From contig JBDTYA010000012.1 in NCBI GenBank assembly GCA_040005915.1, positions 1 to 6,460 on the forward strand: DNA of 6,460 nucleotides, in the 5' to 3' direction. Numbering within the stretch: position 1 is the first letter of the stretch; each line of letters starts with the position of its first letter. Source of the stretch: JAENVT01 sp040005915. GTDB taxonomy: Bacteria > Actinomycetota > Acidimicrobiia > Acidimicrobiales > Ilumatobacteraceae. Shown piece by piece: positions 1-5,772 of the stretch. A program made the translations under genes and the position numbers. The notes under the pieces are model-generated. The model did not search any database and had not been told where the DNA came from. It saw nothing but the letters and a program-made list of their open reading frames with translations.

Positions 1-1982
1 AGGCGTTGAAGAACATGATCGGCGACCCGGCCAACTCGAGCAGCGGTATCAAGCAGAACGGCGGCACCAACTGGGAAGACGGCTTCCTGCGCATGCTCCG
101 CAACGTCGACGGATCGATCCCGGCGCAGCTCCCGTCGAAGGTGATCTTCTTCACTGACGGTGTGCCGACCTACAGCCGCAAGAACGGTACGTCGTCGACT
201 GCGCCGGTCGTCGACGATGCGCTCGACGCCGGCCTTCCGGCGGCGACCGGCTCGTCCTTCGCCCAGATCGGTTGGAACCGGGCCGAGCGCGTCGTGCGCG
301 ATCGCGGGAAGGTCGACGTGATCGGCATCTTCGTGGGCACGTTGCCGACGAACACGACAACGCACATGCCCGACACTGCCTACGAGGACTGGTACACGGC
401 GTCCGGCTACCACATCGCTTACGCCCGCGGCAACACCGTGTACTACCAGCGCCAGGGCAACGTCGTCTTCGATCGGGGTTATCACCTCGGCTATCAACGT
501 GGCAACAACGTGGTCTACGAGCGCGGTCAGCACATCGACTACCAACGCGGCAACACGGTCTCGTGGCAGTACGCAACAACCGGCGTGACATTCGAGCAAT
601 ACAAGTCGAACAAGTGGCAGACCGACACCGCATCCCACTATCTCAGTAATAACAAGACTCCCGATGCGACCGACAACTACCGAATCACCGTCACGGGACC
701 CCTCGGCGGGTGGACCACCATGACCTCCGCTCAATACGACAAGAGCAACTCCGTCGCCGGGCCGACGGAAGGTGTCCGTACGTCCACCGGAACCACCACG
801 TCATGGACATCGATCAGCCTTGCCGACTACAACCTCAGCAACACGACGGCGGATGCCAGTGACGGCTTCCAGATCGGAACGGCGTACACAGCGCCGTACG
901 ACACATGGGTGACGACGACTCAGGCTCTGTACGAAACGGCTGGCAACAACTCGACCGCCGACAGCTCCGACGGCTGGCGCACCACCGAGAACGTCGCCAG
1001 CACGTCGTGGACCACCGTGACCGCTGCTCAGTACAACGCCAGCAACACGACGGCGGACGCCACGGACGGCTGGCAGACCACCAACATCTACACGGCGCCG
1101 TTCGACACATGGGAGCCGACGACGCAGGCCGTGTATGACACTGCCGGCAACAACTCGACGTCCGACAGCACCGACGGATGGCGTACGCGCTTGAGCGGTT
1201 CCAGCAGTTCGTGGACGACGATAAGTGCGGCCCTGTACGGCGCCAGCAACACAACAGCTGACAGCTCCGACGGCTTCCGCTCGAACACCAGCGGAACATC
1301 GACGAGCTGGGTCGATGTCGCCCAGGCCGAGTACGACGCCAGCAACACCACGAGTGACTCGACCGACGGTTGGAAGAACTACCACAACTACTCCCAGCCC
1401 TTCACGGGCTACGACACGACGACGAAGGCTGTCAGCGACATCGATCTGCTCGGCAACGTCATCGTCGGTGACCTGAGCGGCAACACCGGCCCGTACAACC
1501 GGGTTGACCCGCCGGCCGGCGGTGCGCCGTACGCAGACAACGCTGCAGCTGCGGCCGACGTGTTCGCCCTGCCCGACTACAGCCGATTCGCCGACGCGCT
1601 CGACAAGATCGTGTTGGGTGAATGCGGCGGAACGGTCACGCTGCAGACGAAGAACACGGCCGACGGGCTCGGCGCCAAGGACCCGTTCACCTACCAGAAC
1701 TCGACCGACAACACGGTCGTCAAGACCTCCTCGGCCTTCAAGAGCGGGACCTTCGACATCGCCTTCCCCGGGGAAAACGCCAAGACGATCACGATCACAC
1801 CACAGGAGTTCACGAACCTGTCGGCGTGGACGCACGTCAGTTGGTCGTGCAAGTCGAAGGGCGTTGCGTATCCGTTCACGGAAACCCCGGTCAGCGGCCA
1901 CGCCCCGTGGACGAGCATCCAACTGGTCGTACACGCCAACGAGGCCATCTCCTGCACACAGATGGTGAGCTACCACGGATGA
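1..1982 (+). CDS. Secreted vWA-domain surface protein with tandem repeats (5' partial)
   Basis: The frame is open to the left edge, so the N-terminus, including any signal peptide and the first vWA metal-site motif (DxSxS), lies outside. Residues here are counted from the TTG codon at position 6. The vWA core is visible as GGTNWEDGF (about 19-27, with the expected metal-site Thr), VIFFTDGVPT (46-55, the TDG metal-site motif) and VDVIGIFVG (103-111, a core strand). The final vWA helix and strand seem to come much later, as YSRFADALDKIVLGECGGTV (525-544). Between them lie 8-residue repeats (134-189) and 34-residue repeats (about 235-466). The C-terminal 110 residues are beta-rich with Cys615 and Cys650, possibly an Ig-like or prealbumin-like domain. 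No LPXTG motif or C-terminal membrane anchor is visible. The stop overlaps the next start (ATGA), implying translational coupling with the pilin-like gene. vWA surface proteins bind metal ions and protein ligands; a pilus-tip or adhesin role is inferred. Confidence 0.8.
   Translation, partial: ALKNMIGDPANSSSGIKQNGGTNWEDGFLRMLRNVDGSIPAQLPSKVIFFTDGVPTYSRKNGTSSTAPVVDDALDAGLPAATGSSFAQIGWNRAERVVRDRGKVDVIGIFVGTLPTNTTTHMPDTAYEDWYTASGYHIAYARGNTVYYQRQGNVVFDRGYHLGYQRGNNVVYERGQHIDYQRGNTVSWQYATTGVTFEQYKSNKWQTDTASHYLSNNKTPDATDNYRITVTGPLGGWTTMTSAQYDKSNSVAGPTEGVRTSTGTTTSWTSISLADYNLSNTTADASDGFQIGTAYTAPYDTWVTTTQALYETAGNNSTADSSDGWRTTENVASTSWTTVTAAQYNASNTTADATDGWQTTNIYTAPFDTWEPTTQAVYDTAGNNSTSDSTDGWRTRLSGSSSSWTTISAALYGASNTTADSSDGFRSNTSGTSTSWVDVAQAEYDASNTTSDSTDGWKNYHNYSQPFTGYDTTTKAVSDIDLLGNVIVGDLSGNTGPYNRVDPPAGGAPYADNAAAAADVFALPDYSRFADALDKIVLGECGGTVTLQTKNTADGLGAKDPFTYQNSTDNTVVKTSSAFKSGTFDIAFPGENAKTITITPQEFTNLSAWTHVSWSCKSKGVAYPFTETPVSGHAPWTSIQLVVHANEAISCTQMVSYHG
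405..572 (+). repeat. Seven tandem 24-bp units encoding an 8-residue repeat
   Basis: Residues 134-189 of the vWA protein divide exactly into seven 8-residue units with consensus G-x-x-[IVL]-x-[YFW]-x-R. Examples are GYHIAYAR, GNTVYYQR, GYHLGYQR and GNNVVYER. Units of the GYH/GQH type alternate with GN type, giving a 16-residue double unit. The third unit is shifted (QGNVVFDR) and the last ends in Tyr instead of Arg. Hydrophobic and aromatic residues alternate at positions 4 and 6, which suits short beta strands joined by glycine turns. The units differ in synonymous positions, so the pattern is held at protein level. Confidence 0.85.
708..1403 (+). repeat. About seven 102-bp units encoding a 34-residue repeat, with a 204-bp higher-order period
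   Basis: Residues 235-466 of the vWA protein repeat the pattern [ST]-W-x4-[ATQ]-x-A-x-Y-x4-N-x-[TS]-[AS]-D-[AS]-[ST]-D-G-[WF]-[RQK]. The anchor tryptophans are at residues 236, 267, 301, 335, 369, 403 and 435, giving spacings of 31, 34, 34, 34, 34 and 32. Two subtypes alternate: one carries SNTTAD and is followed by YTAP[YF]DTW, the other carries TAGNNST. The 17-bp string agcaacacgacggcgga occurs at 837 and again at 1041, exactly 204 bp (two units) apart, so a two-unit block was probably duplicated. Degenerate copies flank the array (about residues 192-234 and 467-480). The units are rich in Thr, Ser, Asn and Asp. I do not recognise the family. Confidence 0.85.
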
Positions 1983-2632
1983 GGCGTCTATCGATCAACT
2001 GGCTGCGCCGGCAGCGCGCAGCACAAGCACGATGTGGAAAAGGCAAGGATGAGGGGTCGACGCTGATCCTGGCGCTCGTGGTCATCATCGTCGGGGCGTT
2101 CTTCGTGCTCCCGACGATGCGCTACATCATGACCGTCAACCAGTCGAGCCGATTGCGAATCCAAGGGGCCAACTCGTCCGAGGTCGTGCGCGGTGGGCTT
2201 CGCTCGGTTCTGTACGACCCGTCGGCGCTGTACTCGGCATGCTCGAACTCCGGAGCGTCGGACGCGTCGGCCATCAACCTCGCCGTTCCGCCCGGATTGG
2301 CGATCACGACAAAGTGCACGACGACGGGAAACGCTTCCCAGTGGATACCCAGTGACCTGCGTTGGGCGTTGACTTCCACGATGGTCGGCGCGTCGTTGCT
2401 CATACCTCCGCCATACGTCGCGCCACCCAGTCGGCCCGATCTCGATGGAACGATCTCACCGCTGTGGTGCACCAGCGCCATCGCCGAATCGGTTCCGTGC
2501 GGCAGGATGGTATCGGACCCGACGACGTACGCAGCATGGACGAACGACGCCACCACCATCTCGACAGGTAGCAAGATCTTCCTGCCGTACATCTTCGGTC
2601 ATCGATGCGCAGGGCTACGCAGGCGGTTATGA
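1979..2632 (+). CDS. Prepilin/PilX-like minor pilin protein, N-terminal part (frame breaks near 2600)
   Basis: The ATG at 1979 overlaps the TGA of the vWA gene (ATGA), with no ribosome binding site, so translation is probably coupled. The protein opens with a basic leader (about residues 1-26), then GSTLILALVVIIVG and one hydrophobic segment to about residue 50. This resembles a type III (prepilin) signal cut after Gly26. The usual Glu5 of the mature pilin is Leu, as in some minor pilins; the shape is closest to PilX N-terminal regions (established for the family; the match here is by eye). The following MTVNQSSRLRIQGANSSEVVRGGLRSVLYDP looks like the amphipathic pilin helix. The body contains several Cys. 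After about residue 205 the reading frame turns into Arg-rich shadow sequence and stops at 2632, while the natural continuation lies in the frame one base over. Read through, the product would be about 530 residues. Confidence 0.65.
   Translation: MRRLSINWLRRQRAAQARCGKGKDEGSTLILALVVIIVGAFFVLPTMRYIMTVNQSSRLRIQGANSSEVVRGGLRSVLYDPSALYSACSNSGASDASAINLAVPPGLAITTKCTTTGNASQWIPSDLRWALTSTMVGASLLIPPPYVAPPSRPDLDGTISPLWCTSAIAESVPCGRMVSDPTTYAAWTNDATTISTGSKIFLPYIFGHRCAGLRRRL
2590..2605 (+). other. Apparent frameshift site inside the PilX-like gene
   Basis: Up to about 2595 the convincing protein is in the frame of 1979 (STGSKIFLPYIF). From about 2595 it is in the next frame (VIDAQGYAGGYDVDTG). The net change is one extra base or two missing bases. 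Both frames are open across 2445-2632, but outside their good segments each encodes Arg-rich shadow peptide. Dropping one base gives a smooth join such as LPYIF-VIDAQGYAGG. No long homopolymer is present at the site. Confidence 0.8.
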
Positions 2633-3572
2633 CGTCGACACCGGTAACGGCATCTGCAAGGTGTACTTCCCGGGTCGCTACACCGACAACGTCGTCATCA
2701 CCGGTCAGACGCCTGTGTACTTCGTGTCGGGCGTCTACTACTTCGAAAAGGCGTTGCGCTTCAGCGGCGATGCCAAGGTCGTGGTCGGCGCGGGAGCCAC
2801 CGACGGTTGCATCGACAGCGACGCGATCGCCGTCGCCGACGCCGGCTATGCCGACGCGACGAGCAACGGTGTGGGCGGAACATTCGTGTTCGGCGCCCAG
2901 GGCCGCATGATCATCGACACTGCGACAGCGAGCGGCACCGGCAGGGGAGTGAACATCACGTTCAACCGTCGCCTGGTCGACCCGACCGATCCCGACGTCA
3001 TCATGAACAACATCGCAATCATGTCCGTCAACGGAGTCGTCGCCGGCGCAGTGACCAACGACTACGATCTCCCCGGGGTGATGAAGGTTCCCCACAGCAT
3101 GGTCAATGCGACGCCCCCGGTGGAGCCGCTGAACGAGCACTACGCCGCATCGACCCTCGTGCCCACGACGGTGCCGTTGACGGGTGCGTTCCCGTGCGCA
3201 CCGCCTCCGGCGGCACCCGCCGCGACGTGTCCGATCCTCGACATCAACCTGACGACCGCGATGCCGGTCACCGTGAACATCCCCGGGTACATCTCCGTGC
3301 CACAGGGCGGGGTCTCGCTCAACACCGCCCTCCTGATGGCCGCCAACAAGCGGATCACGCTCGGCGGCGGCGTCTTGACCGGCACCATCGGAGTCTCGGC
3401 AACCCTCCCGGGGTACCTGCAGATCGGTCTGCTCAACTCCGTCGTGCAGAAGACCTTCAAGGTGGTCAGCCAGACCACGAATTCGACGCCTCGCGTGACC
3501 GCCACCGCATTGATCCAGGTCAACCAGACCGGCGGCTTCGCGATCAACTCCTGGGTGACCTCGTTCGGCTGA
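2595..3572 (+). CDS. PilX-like protein, C-terminal part (out of frame with its N-terminus)
   Basis: This is the continuation of the gene starting at 1979, displaced by one base. No good start codon or upstream signal marks it as an independent gene. The frame is open from about 2445, but the peptide before 2595 is Arg-rich shadow of the other frame. The region encodes about 325 residues rich in beta-type sequence, Gly and Val. GNGICKVYFPGRY is followed by PVYFVSGVYYFEKALRFSG, a pattern seen in the bodies of actinobacterial pilus-associated proteins (recalled, not searched). A Pro/Ala/Cys-rich linker (CAPPPAAPAATC) separates it from a C-terminal segment ending in FAINSWVTSFG. It has no stop codons and keeps coding-like codon use throughout, so any break is recent, a sequence error, or bypassed. 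It is probably extracellular as part of a minor pilin or tip complex; function is otherwise unknown. Confidence 0.6.
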   Translation, partial: SVIDAQGYAGGYDVDTGNGICKVYFPGRYTDNVVITGQTPVYFVSGVYYFEKALRFSGDAKVVVGAGATDGCIDSDAIAVADAGYADATSNGVGGTFVFGAQGRMIIDTATASGTGRGVNITFNRRLVDPTDPDVIMNNIAIMSVNGVVAGAVTNDYDLPGVMKVPHSMVNATPPVEPLNEHYAASTLVPTTVPLTGAFPCAPPPAAPAATCPILDINLTTAMPVTVNIPGYISVPQGGVSLNTALLMAANKRITLGGGVLTGTIGVSATLPGYLQIGLLNSVVQKTFKVVSQTTNSTPRVTATALIQVNQTGGFAINSWVTSFG

Positions 3573-3579
3573 TCGACGC

Positions 3580-3585
3580 TACGGT
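3580..3585 (+). promoter_or_regulatory. Candidate -10 element of a leaderless promoter for the SRAP gene
   Basis: TACGGT matches TANNNT and ends 8 bases before the ATG at 3594, so transcription would begin at or next to the start codon. No Shine-Dalgarno sequence lies between. No clear -35 (TTGACA-like) is seen. Confidence 0.45.
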
Positions 3586-3593
3586 TGGCCGCG

Positions 3594-4310
3594 ATGTGCG
3601 GCCGCTTCGTGTCCTCCAGTTCGGCTGAGAAGATCGCCGAGTACTTCGGTGCGTCGTTCGACGCCGGGACCTCCCTGCCCGACAACTTCAACACTGCCCC
3701 GACCAACGACGTCTACGGAGTCGTCGCCGGGCCCGATGGCCTTCCGACGTTGCAGGTCTTCCACTGGGGTCTCGTGCCGATGTGGGCCAAGGATGTGAAG
3801 ATCGGCTCGAAGATGATCAACGCCCGCGCCGAGACGTTGGCCGAGAAGCCGGCGTTCAAATCGGTGTTCAAGAAGCAGCGAATCATCGTCCCGATGGATG
3901 GTTTCTACGAGTGGGCGCAGGGCAGCGAAGGCGCCACGATGACGAAGGCCGGTAAGCCGAGCAAGCAGCCGATGTTCATCCATCGACTCGACGGCGAGCC
4001 GCTGGCCGTCGCCGGGTTGTGGACCACGTGGCGCGACAAGAGCGCCGGTCCCGATGCGCCGTGGTTGCACAGCTGCACCATCGTCACCACAGCGGCCAAC
4101 GCAACGATGGCGCCGGTGCACAACCGCATGCCGGTGATGCTGCCGCCCACCAAGTGGAAGCAGTGGCTCGACCCGACGAACCAGGACCTCGAGCAGTTGC
4201 AGACCCTGCTCGTGCCGGCGCCCGACAACCTGCTGACCATGCACAAGGTGTCGACCGAGGTCAACAACGTGCGCAACAAGGGCGCCGGGCTGGTCGACCC
4301 GATCGACTGA
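3594..4310 (+). CDS. SOS response-associated peptidase (SRAP/HMCES/YedK family), abasic-site crosslinker
   Basis: This 238-residue protein begins MCGRF, the SRAP hallmark: after Met removal Cys2 becomes N-terminal and forms a thiazolidine crosslink with abasic sites in single-stranded DNA, shielding them during replication. That requirement fixes the start at 3594 rather than the TTG nine bases upstream. The other family residues are all present: Asn76 in INARAE, Glu106 in GFYEW and His176 in HNRMP, equivalent to the E. coli YedK Asn, Glu and His. FHWGLVPMWAKD (56-67) is also typical. Length is normal for bacterial members. The gene starts 21 bases after the PilX-like gene but has its own -10-like hexamer, so it is probably a separate unit. 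It converges on the HIT gene with a 14-base gap. No LexA box (GAAC-N4-GTTC) was seen upstream, so SOS control is not supported by this sequence. Confidence 0.95.
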   Translation: MCGRFVSSSSAEKIAEYFGASFDAGTSLPDNFNTAPTNDVYGVVAGPDGLPTLQVFHWGLVPMWAKDVKIGSKMINARAETLAEKPAFKSVFKKQRIIVPMDGFYEWAQGSEGATMTKAGKPSKQPMFIHRLDGEPLAVAGLWTTWRDKSAGPDAPWLHSCTIVTTAANATMAPVHNRMPVMLPPTKWKQWLDPTNQDLEQLQTLLVPAPDNLLTMHKVSTEVNNVRNKGAGLVDPID

Positions 4311-4324
4311 TTCTCCTCGAGCGG

Positions 4325-4720
4325 CTAGTCGAGCGCCTCACGAATCGCTGACGCCGCGGCATCCATGTCGTGGCCATCCACGGTCGGCGCGGCGTTGGCG
4401 AACGACAGCTCGCTGATGTCGTTGGTCGGTATCACGTGGATGTGGGCGTGCGGCACCTCGTACCCGGCGACGATCACACCGACGCGCTCGCAGGCGAACG
4501 CCTGCTTCTGTGCGAGGCCGATTCGATGCACCACTGCGAACAGGTGCTGCACGAGATCGGGCGGGGCGTCGATCCAGTGATCGATCTCGGCGACGGGAAC
4601 GACCAGCGCGTGGCCGCGGGCCAGCGGATTGATCGACATGAACGCCACGCACCGCTCGTCGCGGTACACGAACGTGCCGGGGATCTCACCCGCGATGATC
4701 CGGCTGAAGATGGTGGACAT
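4325..4720 (-). CDS. HIT family nucleotide-binding hydrolase
   Basis: The minus-strand gene encodes 131 residues beginning MSTIFSRIIAGEIPG, the usual opening of HINT/HIT proteins. The catalytic histidine triad is HAHIHVIP (His91, His93, His95), in the normal position near the C-terminus, with NPLARGHALVVP (31-42) as the conserved core. Family members hydrolyse purine nucleoside phosphoramidates, AMP-linked esters or dinucleoside polyphosphates; which substrate applies cannot be told from the sequence. The protein is soluble and cytoplasmic, with no signal peptide. A longer version starting at 4798 would add 26 poorly matching residues and run through the divergent promoter, so I chose 4720. 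A TACGAT hexamer six bases upstream suggests leaderless expression. The gene diverges from the pgsA-like gene and converges on SRAP. Confidence 0.93.
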   Translation of the reverse strand: MSTIFSRIIAGEIPGTFVYRDERCVAFMSINPLARGHALVVPVAEIDHWIDAPPDLVQHLFAVVHRIGLAQKQAFACERVGVIVAGYEVPHAHIHVIPTNDISELSFANAAPTVDGHDMDAAASAIREALD

Positions 4721-4726
4721 GGGGCG

Positions 4727-4732
4727 ATCGTA
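4727..4732 (-). promoter_or_regulatory. Candidate -10 element of the HIT gene (leaderless)
   Basis: On the minus strand this reads TACGAT, a good TANNNT hexamer, six bases before the ATG at 4720. There is no ribosome binding site. Its -35 position would fall at about 4750-4755, within the palindrome at 4742-4755. Confidence 0.5.
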
Positions 4733-4741
4733 CGACGATGG

Positions 4742-4755
4742 GTGCGGGCCCGCAC
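4742..4755. promoter_or_regulatory. Perfect 14-bp palindrome between divergent promoters
   Basis: GTGCGGGCCCGCAC is a perfect palindrome lying between the -10 hexamers of the HIT gene and the pgsA-like gene, 9 bases from one and 13 from the other. It covers the expected -35 position of both promoters, where neither has a TTGACA-like box. It could be a regulator-binding operator. Chance in GC-rich DNA is the alternative. Confidence 0.3.
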
Positions 4756-4768
4756 ACCGGCGCGCTTG

Positions 4769-4774
4769 TACGCT
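4769..4774 (+). promoter_or_regulatory. Candidate -10 element of the pgsA-like gene (leaderless)
   Basis: TACGCT ends 8 bases before the ATG at 4783, and the bases between (gcgccccg) hold no ribosome binding site. Confidence 0.45.
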
Positions 4775-4782
4775 GCGCCCCG

Positions 4783-5370
4783 ATGGAGACGCTGGCACCG
4801 AACCGCTACCTCACGCTGCCCAACGCGTTCACGCTGTTCCGTCTGTGCTGCATCCCGCTGTTCCTCTATCTGCTGTTCGGTCGCGACAACCGTGCCGGCG
4901 CAGCATGGCTGCTCGGCGGTCTCGGTGCGACCGATTGGGTCGACGGCTGGTTGGCGCGTCGCCTCGACCAGACGAGCGAATTCGGCAAGGTCTTCGACCC
5001 GACCGCCGACCGGCTGCTCTTCATCGTCGGGATCACCGGCATCATCATCGACCATGCCGCACCACTGTGGATCGCCTGGGCAGTGGTCGCCCGCGAAGTG
5101 CTCGTCGGTGGCACCGTCGCGATCGCCACGCTCGTCTTCCACATGAAACGGTTCGACGTGACGAAATGGGGCAAGCTGGCGACGTTCCTGTTGATGTTCG
5201 CGTTCCCGGGCTTCATGTTGGGCGCGAGTGACTTTCCGGGAAATCAGGGGTTCGAGATCGCCTCGTGGATCCTCGGGATTCCCGGCCTGATCTTGAGCTA
5301 CTACACCGCGGTGACGTATATCCCCACCATCCGCGCCAGTCTGCGCGAAGGACGCAAGACCGCCCGCTAG
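4783..5370 (+). CDS. pgsA: CDP-alcohol phosphatidyltransferase, PgsA-like
   Basis: This 195-residue integral membrane enzyme opens with NRYLTLPNAFTLFR, typical of phosphatidylglycerophosphate synthases. It carries the family signature D-x2-D-G-x2-A-R-x8-G-x3-D-x3-D, with Asp51, Asp54, Gly55, Ala58, Arg59, Gly68, Asp72 and Asp76; these residues bind metal and CDP. Further PgsA-like marks are VAREVLVGG (102-110) and WGKLATFLL (129-137). Several hydrophobic helices (about 21-33, 77-90, 94-118, 133-147, 160-182) fit the six-helix fold. The likely reaction joins CDP-diacylglycerol to glycerol 3-phosphate or another small alcohol; actinobacterial paralogues such as Rv1822 (PgsA2) have uncertain substrates, so the symbol is tentative. 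The start at 4783 is preferred over 4738, whose extra 15 residues cross the promoter. gcvH follows after 11 bases, and the stop codon TAG is part of the next gene's -10-like hexamer. Confidence 0.88.
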   Translation: METLAPNRYLTLPNAFTLFRLCCIPLFLYLLFGRDNRAGAAWLLGGLGATDWVDGWLARRLDQTSEFGKVFDPTADRLLFIVGITGIIIDHAAPLWIAWAVVAREVLVGGTVAIATLVFHMKRFDVTKWGKLATFLLMFAFPGFMLGASDFPGNQGFEIASWILGIPGLILSYYTAVTYIPTIRASLREGRKTAR

Positions 5371-5373
5371 TCT
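5368..5373 (+). promoter_or_regulatory. Candidate -10 element of gcvH, overlapping the pgsA stop codon
   Basis: TAGTCT starts with the TAG stop of the pgsA-like gene and ends 8 bases before the gcvH ATG at 5382. A weak purine stretch (gcgggg) is too close to the ATG to be a proper ribosome binding site. Confidence 0.4.
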
Positions 5374-5381
5374 GCGGGGCC

Positions 5382-5762
5382 ATGACGGTTCCCACCCACT
5401 TGCTCTACTCCAGCGACCACGAGTGGATCGCCATCGACGGCACCCGTGCTCGCATCGGGATCACCGATTACGCGCAGGATGCGTTGGGTGATGTCGTCTA
5501 CGTGCAGGCCCCCACGATGGGTGCAACCGTGAAGGCGGGCGACAGCTTCAGCGAGGTCGAGAGCACGAAATCCGTCAGCGACATCTATGCCCCGGTGTCG
5601 GGAACCGTGGTCGCCGTCAACGAGAAACTCGCCGATGCACCCGACATGTTGAACTCCGATCCCTATGGTGCAGGTTGGATCTGCGAGATCGAGATGAGCG
5701 ATGCGTCCGACAGGGACGGCCTGCTCGACGCCGTTGGCTATCAAGCTCTCATCGACGGTTAG
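5382..5762 (+). CDS. gcvH: Glycine cleavage system H protein
   Basis: The product is 126 residues, normal for GcvH. It carries the aminomethyl group on a lipoyl arm between the P, T and L proteins of glycine cleavage (glycine to CO2, ammonia and methylene-THF). The start LLYSSDHEWI (7-16) and the lipoylation motif EVESTKSVSDIYAPVSG (58-74), with Lys63 as the attachment site, are diagnostic, as are ITDYAQDALGDVVYV (27-41) and the C-terminal NSDPYGAGWICEIEM (91-105). The start at 5382 is the only ATG that gives a family-length protein. No gcvP, gcvT or lipoylation gene is in the window. In M. tuberculosis gcvH (Rv1826) also sits directly before the FHA gene garA (Rv1827) and a merR gene (Rv1828), the same order as here. 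The FHA gene follows after 10 bases. Confidence 0.97.
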   Translation: MTVPTHLLYSSDHEWIAIDGTRARIGITDYAQDALGDVVYVQAPTMGATVKAGDSFSEVESTKSVSDIYAPVSGTVVAVNEKLADAPDMLNSDPYGAGWICEIEMSDASDRDGLLDAVGYQALIDG

Positions 5763-5765
5763 TCT
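5760..5765 (+). promoter_or_regulatory. Candidate -10 element of the FHA gene, overlapping the gcvH stop codon
   Basis: TAGTCT again begins with the stop codon of the gene before (gcvH) and ends 7 bases before the ATG at 5773. The hexamer is identical to the one before gcvH. The intervening bases (ccttcag) contain no ribosome binding site. Confidence 0.42.
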
Positions 5766-5772
5766 CCTTCAG

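Noticed and set aside
405..572. RHS/YD-type repeats
   Set aside because: RHS units are about 20 residues or more with a YDxxGR pattern; these are strict 8-residue units with Arg-Gly at the boundary.
405..1403. CRISPR-like array
   Set aside because: The repeats are in frame, diverged, without spacers and encode a continuous protein.
801..1976. Long minus-strand open frame (391 codons) opposite the repeat region
   Set aside because: Arg/Val-rich shadow of a high-GC gene with no recognisable domain; the + strand has vWA motifs and ordered repeats.
1622..1978. Upstream extension of the PilX-like frame
   Set aside because: The extra peptide is Arg/Gly/His-rich shadow of the vWA gene. The ATGA overlap at 1979 followed by a prepilin-like leader gives a far better start.
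2445..2594. ATG at 2445 as the start of an independent gene ending at 3572
   Set aside because: The first 50 residues are Arg/Ser/Pro-rich shadow of the preceding frame and have no start signal; the frameshift reading is simpler.
3585..3593. TTG at 3585 as the SRAP start
   Set aside because: The enzyme needs Cys directly after the initiator Met, which only the ATG at 3594 gives.
3587..3603. Inverted repeat GGCCGC-5-GCGGCC around the SRAP start, as a hairpin regulator
   Set aside because: Half of it is the conserved MCGR coding sequence, and a leaderless transcript would lack the other arm.
4316..4333. CTCGA...TCGAG stem between SRAP and HIT as a terminator
   Set aside because: Only a 5-bp stem, it overlaps the HIT stop codon and has no T-run on either strand.
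4721..4798. Longer HIT (from 4798) and pgsA (from 4738) reading frames
   Set aside because: The added residues do not match family N-termini, the two would overlap each other head to head, and they would run through the promoter hexamers.
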